Below, piece by piece: positions 1-6,998 of a stretch of DNA of 54,636 nt. Where the stretch lies: assembly GCA_000383815.1 (NCBI GenBank), contig KB912765.1, forward strand, positions 25,828 through 80,463, given 5' to 3'. The translations under genes and the position numbers were made by a program. This DNA comes from an actinobacterium SCGC AAA027-J17 (GTDB lineage Bacteria; Actinomycetota; Actinomycetes; Nanopelagicales; Nanopelagicaceae). How positions within the stretch are numbered: the first letter of the stretch is position 1; each line of letters opens with the position of its first letter. The notes under the pieces are model-generated. The model saw only the letters and a list, made by a program, of their open reading frames with translations, did not search any database and was not told the DNA's origin.

Positions 1-366
1 AGCAAATGGAACTACTAGCGGAACGCCATAAATTTGATATCCCAAACTTCCTGAATACTCATAGGAGCCAAAGGGCCAACCAGTTCTGCTACCAATTTGC
101 TCTACCAGTAGTGCGTAGGTAAAGGTGATGAACAAAAATTGCATGGCGTAAACAACTCCATAGGCCAACATGGCATGCAAAAACATTGCAGCAGCTGCCC
201 AGTAAACGGTAGCAATTGTTACAAGACGTAGTGGCTCACCCTCAATTAGGGGGTAGGAAATTTGTAATCCAATTGCAACTACTAAAGTTGCATACAAAAT
301 AAACAGCTTCCAACCCGCAACTTGCCTGCGCACATTTTTTCTTGGATAAAACTGGCGGAGCGACAT
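1..366 (-). CDS. Carotenoid biosynthesis protein, CruF/DUF422 family (partial, runs off window start)
   Basis: The reading frame opens with ATG at 366 on the minus strand and is still open at base 1, so only the N-terminal 122 residues are present. They show hydrophobic membrane segments and then the motif EQIGSRTGWPFGSYEYS followed by GVPLVVPFA, which is characteristic of the DUF422 membrane family that includes the CruF carotenoid 1',2'-hydratases. The gene starts 17 bases after the stop of the CrtA-like gene and is co-oriented with it, so the two are probably one carotenoid operon in the cell membrane. Membership of the family is clear; the exact reaction (hydratase or another step) cannot be decided from this fragment. 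Confidence 0.8.
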   Translation of the reverse strand, partial: MSLRQFYPRKNVRRQVAGWKLFILYATLVVAIGLQISYPLIEGEPLRLVTIATVYWAAAAMFLHAMLAYGVVYAMQFLFITFTYALLVEQIGSRTGWPFGSYEYSGSLGYQIYGVPLVVPFA

Positions 367-383
367 GGGTTAATTGTGCCTCA

Positions 384-1046
384 TCACTTGAGAACCCCTT
401 GCTCTTGGATAACGGCAAATCGCGCAAATAACTCCTCTGAGTACCATTTATTGGTTTGCGTAGCAGCAATGGCCTTCACATGAGCATCCCCTTTATAGGC
501 AAACTCTCTCAAGGTTGCAGCATTTTCCCAGATTGAAAAAGTTCCCTGTAGGCCGATCGGTGCTTCTCCAATACCAATTGCATTAAGTAAGCCTGGCGAG
601 CTATGCAAACTTTCAGTAACTGGTGGTACCGCTCTCCAAAACTGCAAATTCTTTCGCCAAACTATGCGAGCTCTAGTTACTGCAGCAATCTTTCCATGCC
701 ACTCAAACTTTTCAAGTAAAAATGGTTGTTTTCTAGACCATAAGCCATGGGAGGAGATAGGTCTAAGGAGTGCTCGATATTCATTTTTAGAAATCTTTCG
801 CCATACTTTTATTACAGGTGAGTTTTCCAGCTCTGAAAGCTGTGACTGATCGATTGTAATCAACAAACCCCATCGAAATTGATCGGCATCTTTGGGGGTA
901 AAACTCTCACCCTTACCCGTACCAAGCAACTTGATAAATGAGTTTCTAAACTTCACCCTGAGCAATAATTTGTTAACTGCCATATTGCAGATGGCGATCG
1001 GAAGAAATGCTTTTCTAATCCGCCAGAAGTAGACAACTGTGATCAT
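384..1046 (-). CDS. Spheroidene monooxygenase-like carotenoid oxygenase (CrtA family)
   Basis: A 220-residue protein with the CrtA family pattern along its length: LLGTGKGESFTP near residue 41, RARIVWRKNLQFWRAVPPV near 125-143, then GIGEAP, QGTFSIW and a C-terminal WYSEELFARF block. CrtA enzymes put keto groups on acyclic carotenoids, so a ketolase role is likely, but the substrate here is unknown. Its start overlaps the stop of the upstream alpha/beta hydrolase by four bases (ATGA), and the CruF-like gene follows 17 bases downstream, so all three look translationally coupled or at least cotranscribed. Family assignment is from conserved blocks; keto-carotenoid synthesis is inferred. Confidence 0.8.
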   Translation of the reverse strand: MITVVYFWRIRKAFLPIAICNMAVNKLLLRVKFRNSFIKLLGTGKGESFTPKDADQFRWGLLITIDQSQLSELENSPVIKVWRKISKNEYRALLRPISSHGLWSRKQPFLLEKFEWHGKIAAVTRARIVWRKNLQFWRAVPPVTESLHSSPGLLNAIGIGEAPIGLQGTFSIWENAATLREFAYKGDAHVKAIAATQTNKWYSEELFARFAVIQEQGVLK

Positions 1047-1831
1047 TTTATGAGGCTAACAGTTTGCATTATTTCAGCTACAACTTCGGTAGGACTATCC
1101 CACATCGGTGCATGACCAGTCTGTGGCAACACCACCCACTTGGCATGTGCTGGTGCAAGGCTTCTTTCTTGGCAGGTTTTTGCAGGCAAAGTGTGATCGC
1201 TATCGCCAAACACAATTGTCACGCAAACTTGTGAATCGATCTGTTTATCAAATCTCTTACCTAACAAAGCATCCCAAGCTGGAAAATAACCAGTTGATTT
1301 TGCCATGGCATTTGTGGCATCTAGACAGATCTCATAACTTAGTTCTTTCCACCGGGGAGAGACTGTTTCAAACCCAATCTTCTTCGCCCAGGTGTAATTT
1401 AAAAGAGAAGGTGCAAGTTTTTCAACTCCGCTTGCCATGGCTCTTAATGCCAATTCACCTGGGTATCGTGATGTAAAAGGGGTAAGCCAAAGGCCAGCAG
1501 GTGCTAGCGCGGTTATGGTTTTTACCGCAGTTGGTTTCAAAACTGCTATTTCAAAACTAATCCAACCACCAAGTGAATTACCAACTAAATGAAATTGGTC
1601 AATACCAATCTCTTTTAGATTTCTTATAACTAAATCAGCCAGGGAGGTTGGATCCATTTTCTGAATTGGTGAGTATGGGCTTCGACCATGTCCTGGCAGA
1701 TCTATCGTAATAACCTCAAATTGTTTGGCTAGCTCTGGAATGATGGGCTTCCAAGCAGTGGCAGCTGATCCCATGCCATGAATTAAAACTATGGCCTGAC
1801 CAGAACCATGAGTTTCCATCGCTAGTTTCAT
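1043..1831 (-). CDS. Alpha/beta hydrolase
   Basis: 262 residues with a standard alpha/beta hydrolase fold: the oxyanion-hole motif HGMG at 18-21, nucleophile elbow GNSLGG with Ser86, acid in FGDSD (Asp210 or Asp212) and His240 in QTGHAPM. No signal peptide is evident. It is the first gene of the presumed carotenoid operon and overlaps the CrtA-like gene by four bases. A -10 hexamer lies 7 bases upstream of the ATG, suggesting a leaderless mRNA that starts from the tiny divergent gap shared with the rhodanese gene. The substrate cannot be predicted; an ester or carotenoid-linked substrate would fit the context but is only a guess. Confidence 0.85.
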   Translation of the reverse strand: MKLAMETHGSGQAIVLIHGMGSAATAWKPIIPELAKQFEVITIDLPGHGRSPYSPIQKMDPTSLADLVIRNLKEIGIDQFHLVGNSLGGWISFEIAVLKPTAVKTITALAPAGLWLTPFTSRYPGELALRAMASGVEKLAPSLLNYTWAKKIGFETVSPRWKELSYEICLDATNAMAKSTGYFPAWDALLGKRFDKQIDSQVCVTIVFGDSDHTLPAKTCQERSLAPAHAKWVVLPQTGHAPMWDSPTEVVAEIMQTVSLIK

Positions 1832-1836
1832 GTAGA

Positions 1837-1844
1837 TAAGATTA
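1837..1844. promoter_or_regulatory. Overlapping divergent -10 hexamers (candidate bidirectional promoter)
   Basis: The 20-base gap between the hydrolase and rhodanese genes holds TAAGATTA. On plus this reads TAAGAT (1837-1842), 9 bases before the rhodanese ATG; on minus it reads TAATCT (1844-1839), 7 bases before the hydrolase ATG. Both fit TANNNT. There is no space for two separate promoters without entering coding sequence. Promoter activity is inferred from position and pattern. Confidence 0.5.
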
Positions 1845-1851
1845 CCTTCTG

Positions 1852-2163
1852 ATGATAAATCTGGATGTATCGCAGTTTGCCGAGAAGATCACTGATAAAA
1901 ATGTAATCGTGCTTGATGTTCGAACTCCAGAAGAGTTTGCGCAGGGCCGGATTGCCAACTCAATCAATATTGATGTCTTATCTGATTACTTTATGGCTGA
2001 TATTGCCGGCTTGGATAAAGATGCTCAGTATGCGATTTACTGCCGTTCAGGTAAGCGATCAGTAGATGCTGCTACTGCTATGGATGAGATAGGTTTTTCA
2101 ACGATTAATTTAACTGGTGGAATTATTGCCTGGCAGGAATCTAATAACGAGATTATTATTTAA
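1852..2163 (+). CDS. Single-domain rhodanese
   Basis: A 103-residue single rhodanese domain with LDVRTPEEFAQGRI near 21-34 and the active-site loop CRSGKRS starting at Cys64. Such proteins transfer sulfane sulfur from thiosulfate or persulfides to thiols or cyanide, here in the cytoplasm because no signal peptide is seen. Its 3' end overlaps the convergent arsenate reductase by eight bases. Nearby arsC, an aquaporin and a TauE/SafE permease suggest a small sulfur and arsenic redox island, though the rhodanese has its own divergent promoter. Confidence 0.9.
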   Translation: MINLDVSQFAEKITDKNVIVLDVRTPEEFAQGRIANSINIDVLSDYFMADIAGLDKDAQYAIYCRSGKRSVDAATAMDEIGFSTINLTGGIIAWQESNNEIII

Positions 2164-2554
2164 ATAAGGTAGGAATTAACTCCTCAATAAGTTTTTTAAT
2201 TTGATCCCTTATCGGACGAACATCAGCGACGCCTTGTCCTGCTGGATCTGATAATACCCAATCAAGATATCGCTTACCTGGGAAAAATGGACAGGCATCG
2301 CCACAACCCATCGTGATAACTACATCTGATTGTTCAACAGCTAAGGTAGTTAAGACCTTTGGTTGTTCATGGGAGATATCAATTCCCAACTCTTTCATCG
2401 CCTCTACTACTGCAGGATTTATCGAGTCTGCAGGTGCTGATCCAGCTGAGCGCACCTCAACACGATCACCAGCTAGATGTGTCAAAAAAGCTGCGGCCAT
2501 CTGCGATCGCCCCGCGTTGTGCACGCAGACAAAAATAACTGAAGGTTTAATCAT
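2156..2554 (-). CDS. arsC: Arsenate reductase, low-molecular-weight phosphatase fold
   Basis: 132 residues with the P-loop CVHNAGRS beginning at Cys10, with Arg16 for oxyanion binding, and the DP acid motif at Asp103. Further cysteines at 84 and 88 (MGCGDACP) are the likely redox relay. This is the thiol-dependent arsenate reductase class that reduces arsenate to arsenite; whether thioredoxin or a mycothiol/mycoredoxin system recycles it cannot be told here. The start overlaps the stop of the aquaporin gene by eight bases, so the pair is coupled. That pairing supports arsenite leaving through the channel. No ArsR-type regulator is visible next to it. Confidence 0.9.
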   Translation of the reverse strand: MIKPSVIFVCVHNAGRSQMAAAFLTHLAGDRVEVRSAGSAPADSINPAVVEAMKELGIDISHEQPKVLTTLAVEQSDVVITMGCGDACPFFPGKRYLDWVLSDPAGQGVADVRPIRDQIKKLIEELIPTLFK

Positions 2555-3212
2555 TGTTATCTTTACTTGAGTTAGTCAGATTCCTGGCAACTAGCATGCC
2601 AATCAAAGCACCAATTACCTGCGCTGTTATAAAGAGCAGTATTGAGGCTGGAGCAATACCAGTAATTGAATTAGTAAGAGTGCGTCCAATAGTTATTGCC
2701 GGGTTGGCAAAGGAGGTGCTGGAGGTGAGCAGGATGGCGCCAAAAATCCAAAGTGGAACATAAAGTGCGACTAGGTCATCACGTTTTGGAAATCTCAATA
2801 TGATCCAAAGTAGTACCGCAGTTGCTAAAACCTCAGAGACAAATAGGTTGGAACCATCGCGCTTAATCTGGGAAACTTCAAAAAAAGATTGTTCATATAT
2901 GAAGTTTGCAATGCCTACTCCAATAATTGCGCCGGTAATTTGAGATGCAATATAGAAAGCAGCAGTTTTTAGATCTACTTTCTTTAGGTAGAGCATTACC
3001 AGGGTGACAACTGGATTAAAGTGTGAACCGCTAACCTTCATACCAATTCGAATTACTACTGCCAAGCCGGTCGCACTAGCCAAGGCATTAATTAAAAGTC
3101 TTGTTCCCGCATCAGGAGCTAAGAGAGCGGCCATATGGCCAGAGCCCACCACAGCAATAGCTAAAATCATGGTTCCTAAAAACTCCATGGCAAATGCTTT
3201 TTGATTACGCAT
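2547..3212 (-). CDS. MIP-family aquaporin, probable arsenite channel (AqpS-like)
   Basis: 221 residues, mostly membrane helices, with the two half-membrane loops of the MIP family: NPV at 66-68 and NPA at 170-172, followed by the selectivity-filter Arg177. The first motif deviates from canonical NPA. A good ribosome binding site (AAGGAG) precedes the ATG. It is translationally coupled to arsC. In other bacteria an aquaglyceroporin replaces ArsB next to arsC and lets arsenite flow out down its gradient; that role is inferred here from context. Glycerol or water transport remains possible. Confidence 0.85.
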   Translation of the reverse strand: MRNQKAFAMEFLGTMILAIAVVGSGHMAALLAPDAGTRLLINALASATGLAVVIRIGMKVSGSHFNPVVTLVMLYLKKVDLKTAAFYIASQITGAIIGVGIANFIYEQSFFEVSQIKRDGSNLFVSEVLATAVLLWIILRFPKRDDLVALYVPLWIFGAILLTSSTSFANPAITIGRTLTNSITGIAPASILLFITAQVIGALIGMLVARNLTNSSKDNND

Positions 3213-3235
3213 CCAGGCTCCTTATGTTGAGATTT

Positions 3236-3985
3236 TCAAACTTGAGTCAAAATAGTAAAGCCAGCCAGGCCGATCAATAAAAAGGCAAAGCCACGTTTTA
3301 GGTGAACAGTTGGTGTCTTGGCTGCTTTCTTCGAGGCAAAACCGGCGACTAAAACGGCAGCCACTGAGATCAATAGTGGGTAACCCCAATCGATTTCAGA
3401 CCAGATTGCGAATTTAGCAGCAAGTGCGGTCAGACAGTTCAAGGCAATTATTAGCAGTGAAGTTCCTGCCGCTTTATTTTGGGGGGTGTGAAAAAACAGC
3501 ACCAAAACTGGAATAGATAAAAACCCGCCGCCAATGCCAAATAATCCGGTTAGGGATCCAATTAGTAGAGAAAGAGTAACTAATGCCCAAACCGACATTT
3601 TTCTTTCAGGTGAATCACTTATTGGCTTAACCAACATTGAATATGCAGCGCCAAGTAATACAACTGAAAAGCCAATCAAAATAACTGAATCTGGAATACG
3701 CTCAACTAGTAAACCAAAACCAATATTTGTAATTAAACCCAGCAGCCATATGGTCAGAGCCTCTTTTACAAGGACATCCCTAGATTTAAATTTTGGCCTT
3801 AAGCCGGCAACAGCAGCTAAGAAGACCACAGCAAGTGCTGCAGTTGTAGCAGCAGCTGGTGAGAAATCAAAAAGATAAAGCAGTATTGGCACTGAGACCA
3901 TCGCACCACCTGCGCCAATAAATCCTAAAACTGCGCCAATAAATCCACCACTTATTAACGCGGTAATAACTAGGCCGATCTCCAT
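3236..3985 (-). CDS. TauE/SafE family sulfite/sulfonate exporter-like permease
   Basis: 249 residues with two repeats of membrane helices carrying the family pattern, GFIGAGGAMVSVPILL near 22-37 and GLFGIGGGFLSIPVLVLFF in the second half. TauE/SafE proteins are implicated in anion export, such as sulfite or sulfoacetate. It lies 23 bases upstream of the aquaporin gene on the same strand and near a rhodanese, which fits sulfite or thiosulfate handling, but the substrate is not shown by the sequence. Confidence 0.85.
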   Translation of the reverse strand: MEIGLVITALISGGFIGAVLGFIGAGGAMVSVPILLYLFDFSPAAATTAALAVVFLAAVAGLRPKFKSRDVLVKEALTIWLLGLITNIGFGLLVERIPDSVILIGFSVVLLGAAYSMLVKPISDSPERKMSVWALVTLSLLIGSLTGLFGIGGGFLSIPVLVLFFHTPQNKAAGTSLLIIALNCLTALAAKFAIWSEIDWGYPLLISVAAVLVAGFASKKAAKTPTVHLKRGFAFLLIGLAGFTILTQV

Positions 3986-4020
3986 ATCCAGATACTCCCA
4001 TAGATTCTTTGCTTATCGGG

Positions 4021-4060
4021 GATTAAAAAACCGCCCAACGGCATTAGGCCGATGGGCGGT
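4021..4060 (-). terminator. Rho-independent terminator downstream of the DoxX gene
   Basis: On the minus strand an 8-bp stem (4060-4053 with 4037-4030), extended past one A-A mismatch by a 4-bp inner stem, is followed at once by TTTTTTAATC. It lies 18 bases after the DoxX stop and separates DoxX from the TauE/SafE gene. Confidence 0.9.
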
Positions 4061-4077
4061 AAATAGCTACTTCTAGA

Positions 4078-4494
4078 TTAACTAAAGAATAGAAGCGTTC
4101 CTACGTTGCTGCCAAAATCTGCACCACCGCGAAGGAGTGCAAAAATAATCATTGCGGCACCAGCCAAGGATAGATTTTTAAAAAATGAAATTGTCTCATT
4201 CTGCTTTGCAGTTGGATCTGTTTCTTTCCAGAAAGCATGCATAAGGAATGAGGTTGGGATTAAGAAAAGAGTTATCAATAGCGCACCAAGATCTGCATAG
4301 AAGCCAAGGACGATATAAACGCCACCAACTAGAATCATTAGACCACTTAGATAAACAGAGAATTTAGCCATTGGAACTTTTTTGAACTGGGCATAGCCAG
4401 TCATAGCTGAAGCCTTTGTAAAGTGAGAGATACCAGAGCTAATAAACAAAAGTGCAAAAAGCACTCGTCCAACGATCAATATGGTGTCAGTCAT
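4078..4494 (-). CDS. DoxX family membrane protein
   Basis: 138 residues with four predicted membrane helices and the DoxX signature near the N-terminus (GRVLFALLFISSGISHF). A purine-rich AAGGAAG lies upstream of the ATG. It is monocistronic: a strong terminator follows, and dinB is divergent upstream. DoxX proteins are associated with thiol and oxidative-stress responses in actinobacteria, but a reaction cannot be assigned. Confidence 0.85.
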   Translation of the reverse strand: MTDTILIVGRVLFALLFISSGISHFTKASAMTGYAQFKKVPMAKFSVYLSGLMILVGGVYIVLGFYADLGALLITLFLIPTSFLMHAFWKETDPTAKQNETISFFKNLSLAGAAMIIFALLRGGADFGSNVGTLLFFS

Positions 4495-4642
4495 TTGTAT
4501 TTTCTTCCTTACCGGTAATTAACTTGATTTCGCCCAACTGGGCCTTACCTATAACGGTAGGGGCTACTGTCAGGTATTTAAACTAAACTTGGGGTGTGTC
4601 CACAACTAAACTTTTTACTTTGCCAATTAGTAGTAGCAGGTC

Positions 4643-5827
4643 ATGAAAAATATCGAATCTGTTGCAACTATTTTGCATGTTGATATGGATGCCTTTTACG
4701 CATCTGTTGCAGAAAGAGATAATCCCAAATTAAAGGGCAAAGCATTAGTTGTTGGTGCTGGCAGAAGAGGGGTAGTTACATCTGCAAATTATGAAGCAAG
4801 AAAGTTTGGCATTAGAGCAGCGATGCCAGTTTATAAAGCAAAAGCACTAGCTCCACATGCCATCTTTGTTGCCCCAGATATGGCTAGATACTCAGAGGTT
4901 TCAAAAAATGTAATGCAGATATTTGATGAGGTAACGCCACTAGTTGAGCCAATATCTTTAGATGAGGCATTTTTAGATGTAACTGGTTCAAAGAGATTAT
5001 TTGGTACTGGCCGGCAAATCGCTGACTTTATTCGCGATCGAGTTCAGCAGCAGGAGGGGATTACCTGTTCAGTTGGGATATCCCACAATAAATTTATTGC
5101 AAAAATTGCTTCAAATCACTGCAAACCAAATGGGGTTTTAGAGATTAATCCAGAGAGGGTTCTGGAATTTTTACACCCACTTGCAGCAAAGGAGATATGG
5201 GGAGTAGGGCCAAAGACCAATGAGCACTTAATGAAGATGGGGTTGTTAACTGTTGGTGATATTGCAAATACACCACGGGGTACATTAATTAGAGTCTTAG
5301 GTGAGGCAGCAGGCAGCTCCTTATATGAATTGGCTTGGGGACGCGATTATCGAGATGTGGAGATTGAACACGTTGAAAAAAGCATTAGCGCAGCAGAGAC
5401 ATTTGATATTGATTTAGATGTGCAGGAAGAGATTTTAAAAGAGTTTTTACGATTAACTGAACGAAGTGTGGAACGGATGCGAGAGAGGAGTTTTGCAACC
5501 AACACAATTTCTATCAAGGTTAGATTTGCAGATTTTAAAACAATTTCCAGATCAAAAACAGTCGATCTGCCAATTACTGGCACCCAAGAAATTTTTGAGG
5601 TAGTAAAAAATCTATATTTGGGATTAAAACTAGATCGTGCCTTAATTAGGTTGGTTGGTGTTTCCTTAGATGGTTTAGTTGAGGATGAGCAGATAAAGCA
5701 GTTAGCGTTGGGAGAGAGAGCTTCCGGGTGGCAGCAAGCTGATCAGGCGGTGGATCGGATTAAGAGCAGATTTGGCCGAGGCAGTCTGCGGCCAGCCCGA
5801 CTAGTCCAAGATCACGAGGAGGAGTAG
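4643..5827 (+). CDS. dinB: DNA polymerase IV (Y family)
   Basis: 394 residues with the Y-family palm carboxylates: Asp14 and Asp16 in HVDMDAFYASV, and Asp107-Glu108 in SLDEAFLDV. Helix-hairpin-helix and little-finger regions follow (IWGVGPKT near residue 190). The C-terminus holds QLALG near residue 354, a degenerate match to the beta-clamp peptide. The enzyme performs translesion synthesis. I see no convincing SOS box in the upstream region, so LexA control is not shown. It precedes DUF3040 by 45 bases but that gene has its own promoter. Confidence 0.95.
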   Translation: MKNIESVATILHVDMDAFYASVAERDNPKLKGKALVVGAGRRGVVTSANYEARKFGIRAAMPVYKAKALAPHAIFVAPDMARYSEVSKNVMQIFDEVTPLVEPISLDEAFLDVTGSKRLFGTGRQIADFIRDRVQQQEGITCSVGISHNKFIAKIASNHCKPNGVLEINPERVLEFLHPLAAKEIWGVGPKTNEHLMKMGLLTVGDIANTPRGTLIRVLGEAAGSSLYELAWGRDYRDVEIEHVEKSISAAETFDIDLDVQEEILKEFLRLTERSVERMRERSFATNTISIKVRFADFKTISRSKTVDLPITGTQEIFEVVKNLYLGLKLDRALIRLVGVSLDGLVEDEQIKQLALGERASGWQQADQAVDRIKSRFGRGSLRPARLVQDHEEE

Positions 5828-5860
5828 AGGCTAGGGTTTCTAAAATGACTCTAAGTACTC

Positions 5861-5866
5861 TATATT
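5861..5866 (+). promoter_or_regulatory. -10 hexamer for a leaderless DUF3040 mRNA
   Basis: TATATT is followed by six bases and then the ATG at 5873, so transcription would begin at or next to the start codon. Confidence 0.6.
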
Positions 5867-5872
5867 TCGAAT

Positions 5873-6217
5873 ATGGCCCTTTCAGATCATGAAAAAAAGC
5901 TACTGGCTGAGATGGAGGCTGCCCTAGAGCAGGAGGATCCAAAACTTCTCTCCACTCTTACCGGCAAAGCCCGCACCCGCCAAAGCTCTCGTGCTCTATT
6001 GGGATTAAGTATTTTGGGAGTTGGGCTGTTGGTTTTAATTAGTGGCTTAATCGCCCAAGCAACCTTGGTGGGAGTAGTCGCATTTTTAATCTGCCTAGCA
6101 GGCGCACTTTTGATGATCACCAATATTTCATTTAATCCTGGCAGCAGGGGTGTGAAAAAGCCTGGCTGGAGCACCTCCCTTGAGGAGCGTTGGGATAGAC
6201 GAGGTAATGAGAGTTAA
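5873..6217 (+). CDS. DUF3040 membrane protein
   Basis: 114 residues: an N-terminal LSDHEKKLLAEME segment typical of DUF3040, then two closely spaced membrane helices around residues 42-84, and a short basic tail. This actinobacteria-specific family is usually found directly upstream of mraZ, as here, and its function is unknown. A strong terminator follows, separating it from the dcw cluster. Confidence 0.9.
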   Translation: MALSDHEKKLLAEMEAALEQEDPKLLSTLTGKARTRQSSRALLGLSILGVGLLVLISGLIAQATLVGVVAFLICLAGALLMITNISFNPGSRGVKKPGWSTSLEERWDRRGNES

Positions 6218-6236
6218 TTAGGCAAGAAAGCCCGCT

Positions 6237-6261
6237 ACCACCCATATTGGGTGGTTTTTTT
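6237..6261 (+). terminator. Rho-independent terminator after DUF3040
   Basis: Perfect 8-bp stem ACCACCCA / TGGGTGGT with a 3-base TAT loop, followed by a run of T to 6261. It insulates mraZ from upstream transcription. Confidence 0.95.
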
Positions 6262-6294
6262 ATGCCCTTTTTCAGTAGGGAGGGCAGGGGAGGC

Positions 6295-6354
6295 AAAGTG
6301 GGTGAGGAGGGTTGAAAGTGGGGAAAAAGGGAGTAAAGTGGTGACCTAGGGTCA
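6295..6354 (+). promoter_or_regulatory. Phased MraZ boxes and adjacent dyad upstream of mraZ
   Basis: AAAGTGGKG occurs at 6295, 6315 and 6335, each exactly 20 bases apart. The 10-base units in between (AGGAGGGTTG at 6305, AAAAGGGAGT at 6325) are degenerate versions, so the block behaves as a 10-base-period array. MraZ is known to bind tandem AAAGTG[T/G] or TGGG-type boxes upstream of its own operon. Directly after the third box is a perfect dyad, TGACC-TAG-GGTCA (6342-6354). Binding is inferred from repeat pattern and position. Confidence 0.75.
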
Positions 6355-6379
6355 ATTCTGAGCGTGGGGGGTCACAACG

Positions 6380-6811
6380 ATGTTTCTTGGCACCCATGAG
6401 CCAAAGCTGGATGAAAAGGGCAGATTAATTTTGCCAGCCAGATTTAGAGATGAATTAGCAGATGGTTTAGTAATTACTAAGGGTCAAGAGCATTGTTTAT
6501 ATGTATTTCCAGCTGCTGAGTTTGCATTAATAACTGAGAGATTGCGTCAAGCACCAGTTACCCAGAAAAATTCCCGTGATTATTTAAGAGTGATGTTTGC
6601 TGGCGCTCATGATGAGGTGCCAGATAATCAAGGTCGCGTAACAATTCCAACTGGACTTAGAACCTATGCCACCTTGGAAAAAAATTGTGTAGTCATTGGC
6701 GCAAATACCAGACTTGAAATTTGGGATGCCAACGCCTGGAGTAAGTATTTAACTGATCGAGAAAAAACCTTTGCTGATGTTTCAGAGGAGGTATTACCTG
6801 GATTGTTTTAA
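6380..6811 (+). CDS. mraZ: MraZ transcriptional regulator of the dcw cluster
   Basis: 143 residues with the two AbrB-like MraZ half-domains, each with a DxxxR motif: Asp11-Arg15 in [12 protein letters not shown] and Asp82-Arg86 in DNQGRVTIP. It is a nucleoid-associated DNA-binding protein that controls its own operon. It sits first in the dcw cluster, just downstream of its presumed binding boxes. The only ribosome binding feature is a run of G seven to twelve bases before the ATG. Confidence 0.97.
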   Translation: MFLGTHEPKLDEKGRLILPARFRDELADGLVITKGQEHCLYVFPAAEFALITERLRQAPVTQKNSRDYLRVMFAGAHDEVPDNQGRVTIPTGLRTYATLEKNCVVIGANTRLEIWDANAWSKYLTDREKTFADVSEEVLPGLF

Positions 6812-6823
6812 ATCCAATCAAAT

Positions 6824-6925
6824 ATCTATTTAGGCCACCGCCACTCATAAAGATTCGCGGCGCCACTTCCCCGGTGCCGCGCGTTATTGAAGAAGATCCG
6901 TCGAGTGGCGGTGACCTAAGTAGAT
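6824..6925 (+). ncRNA. Structured leader between mraZ and rsmH (mraW RNA motif candidate)
   Basis: A 23-bp outer stem pairs 6824-6846 with 6903-6925, with one mismatch and one G-U pair. It encloses a second hairpin, CGCGGCGCC (6856-6864) with GGTGCCGCG (6873-6881), one wobble, with loop ACTTCCCC. The structure lies in the dcw transcript, 69 bases before rsmH. A conserved 'mraW RNA motif' has been described upstream of mraW/rsmH in actinobacteria; position and shape match it, but I recall that family from memory and could not align to it. It may act as a cis-regulator of the downstream genes. Confidence 0.75.
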
Positions 6926-6956
6926 AAGTGAAGCAGTAGGTCGAACAAGAAAAGAA

Positions 6957-6998
6957 ATGATGGGCAAGGAAAGCGAAAGCGGGGAAGGAGCAAGATGA
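6957..6998 (+). other. Possible 13-residue leader ORF overlapping the rsmH start
   Basis: ATG at 6957 opens a 13-codon frame (MMGKESESGEGAR) that stops with TGA at 6996-6998, overlapping the rsmH ATG at 6995 as ATGA. It carries the rsmH ribosome binding site inside it. It could couple rsmH translation to the upstream RNA element; it could also be chance in a purine-rich leader. Confidence 0.25.

Noticed and set aside
4495-4642. Operator made of TTACCGGTAA (4509-4518) and a nearby imperfect copy; SOS box for dinB
   Set aside because: The palindrome is short and single, no known regulator matches it, and no actinobacterial LexA box can be read.
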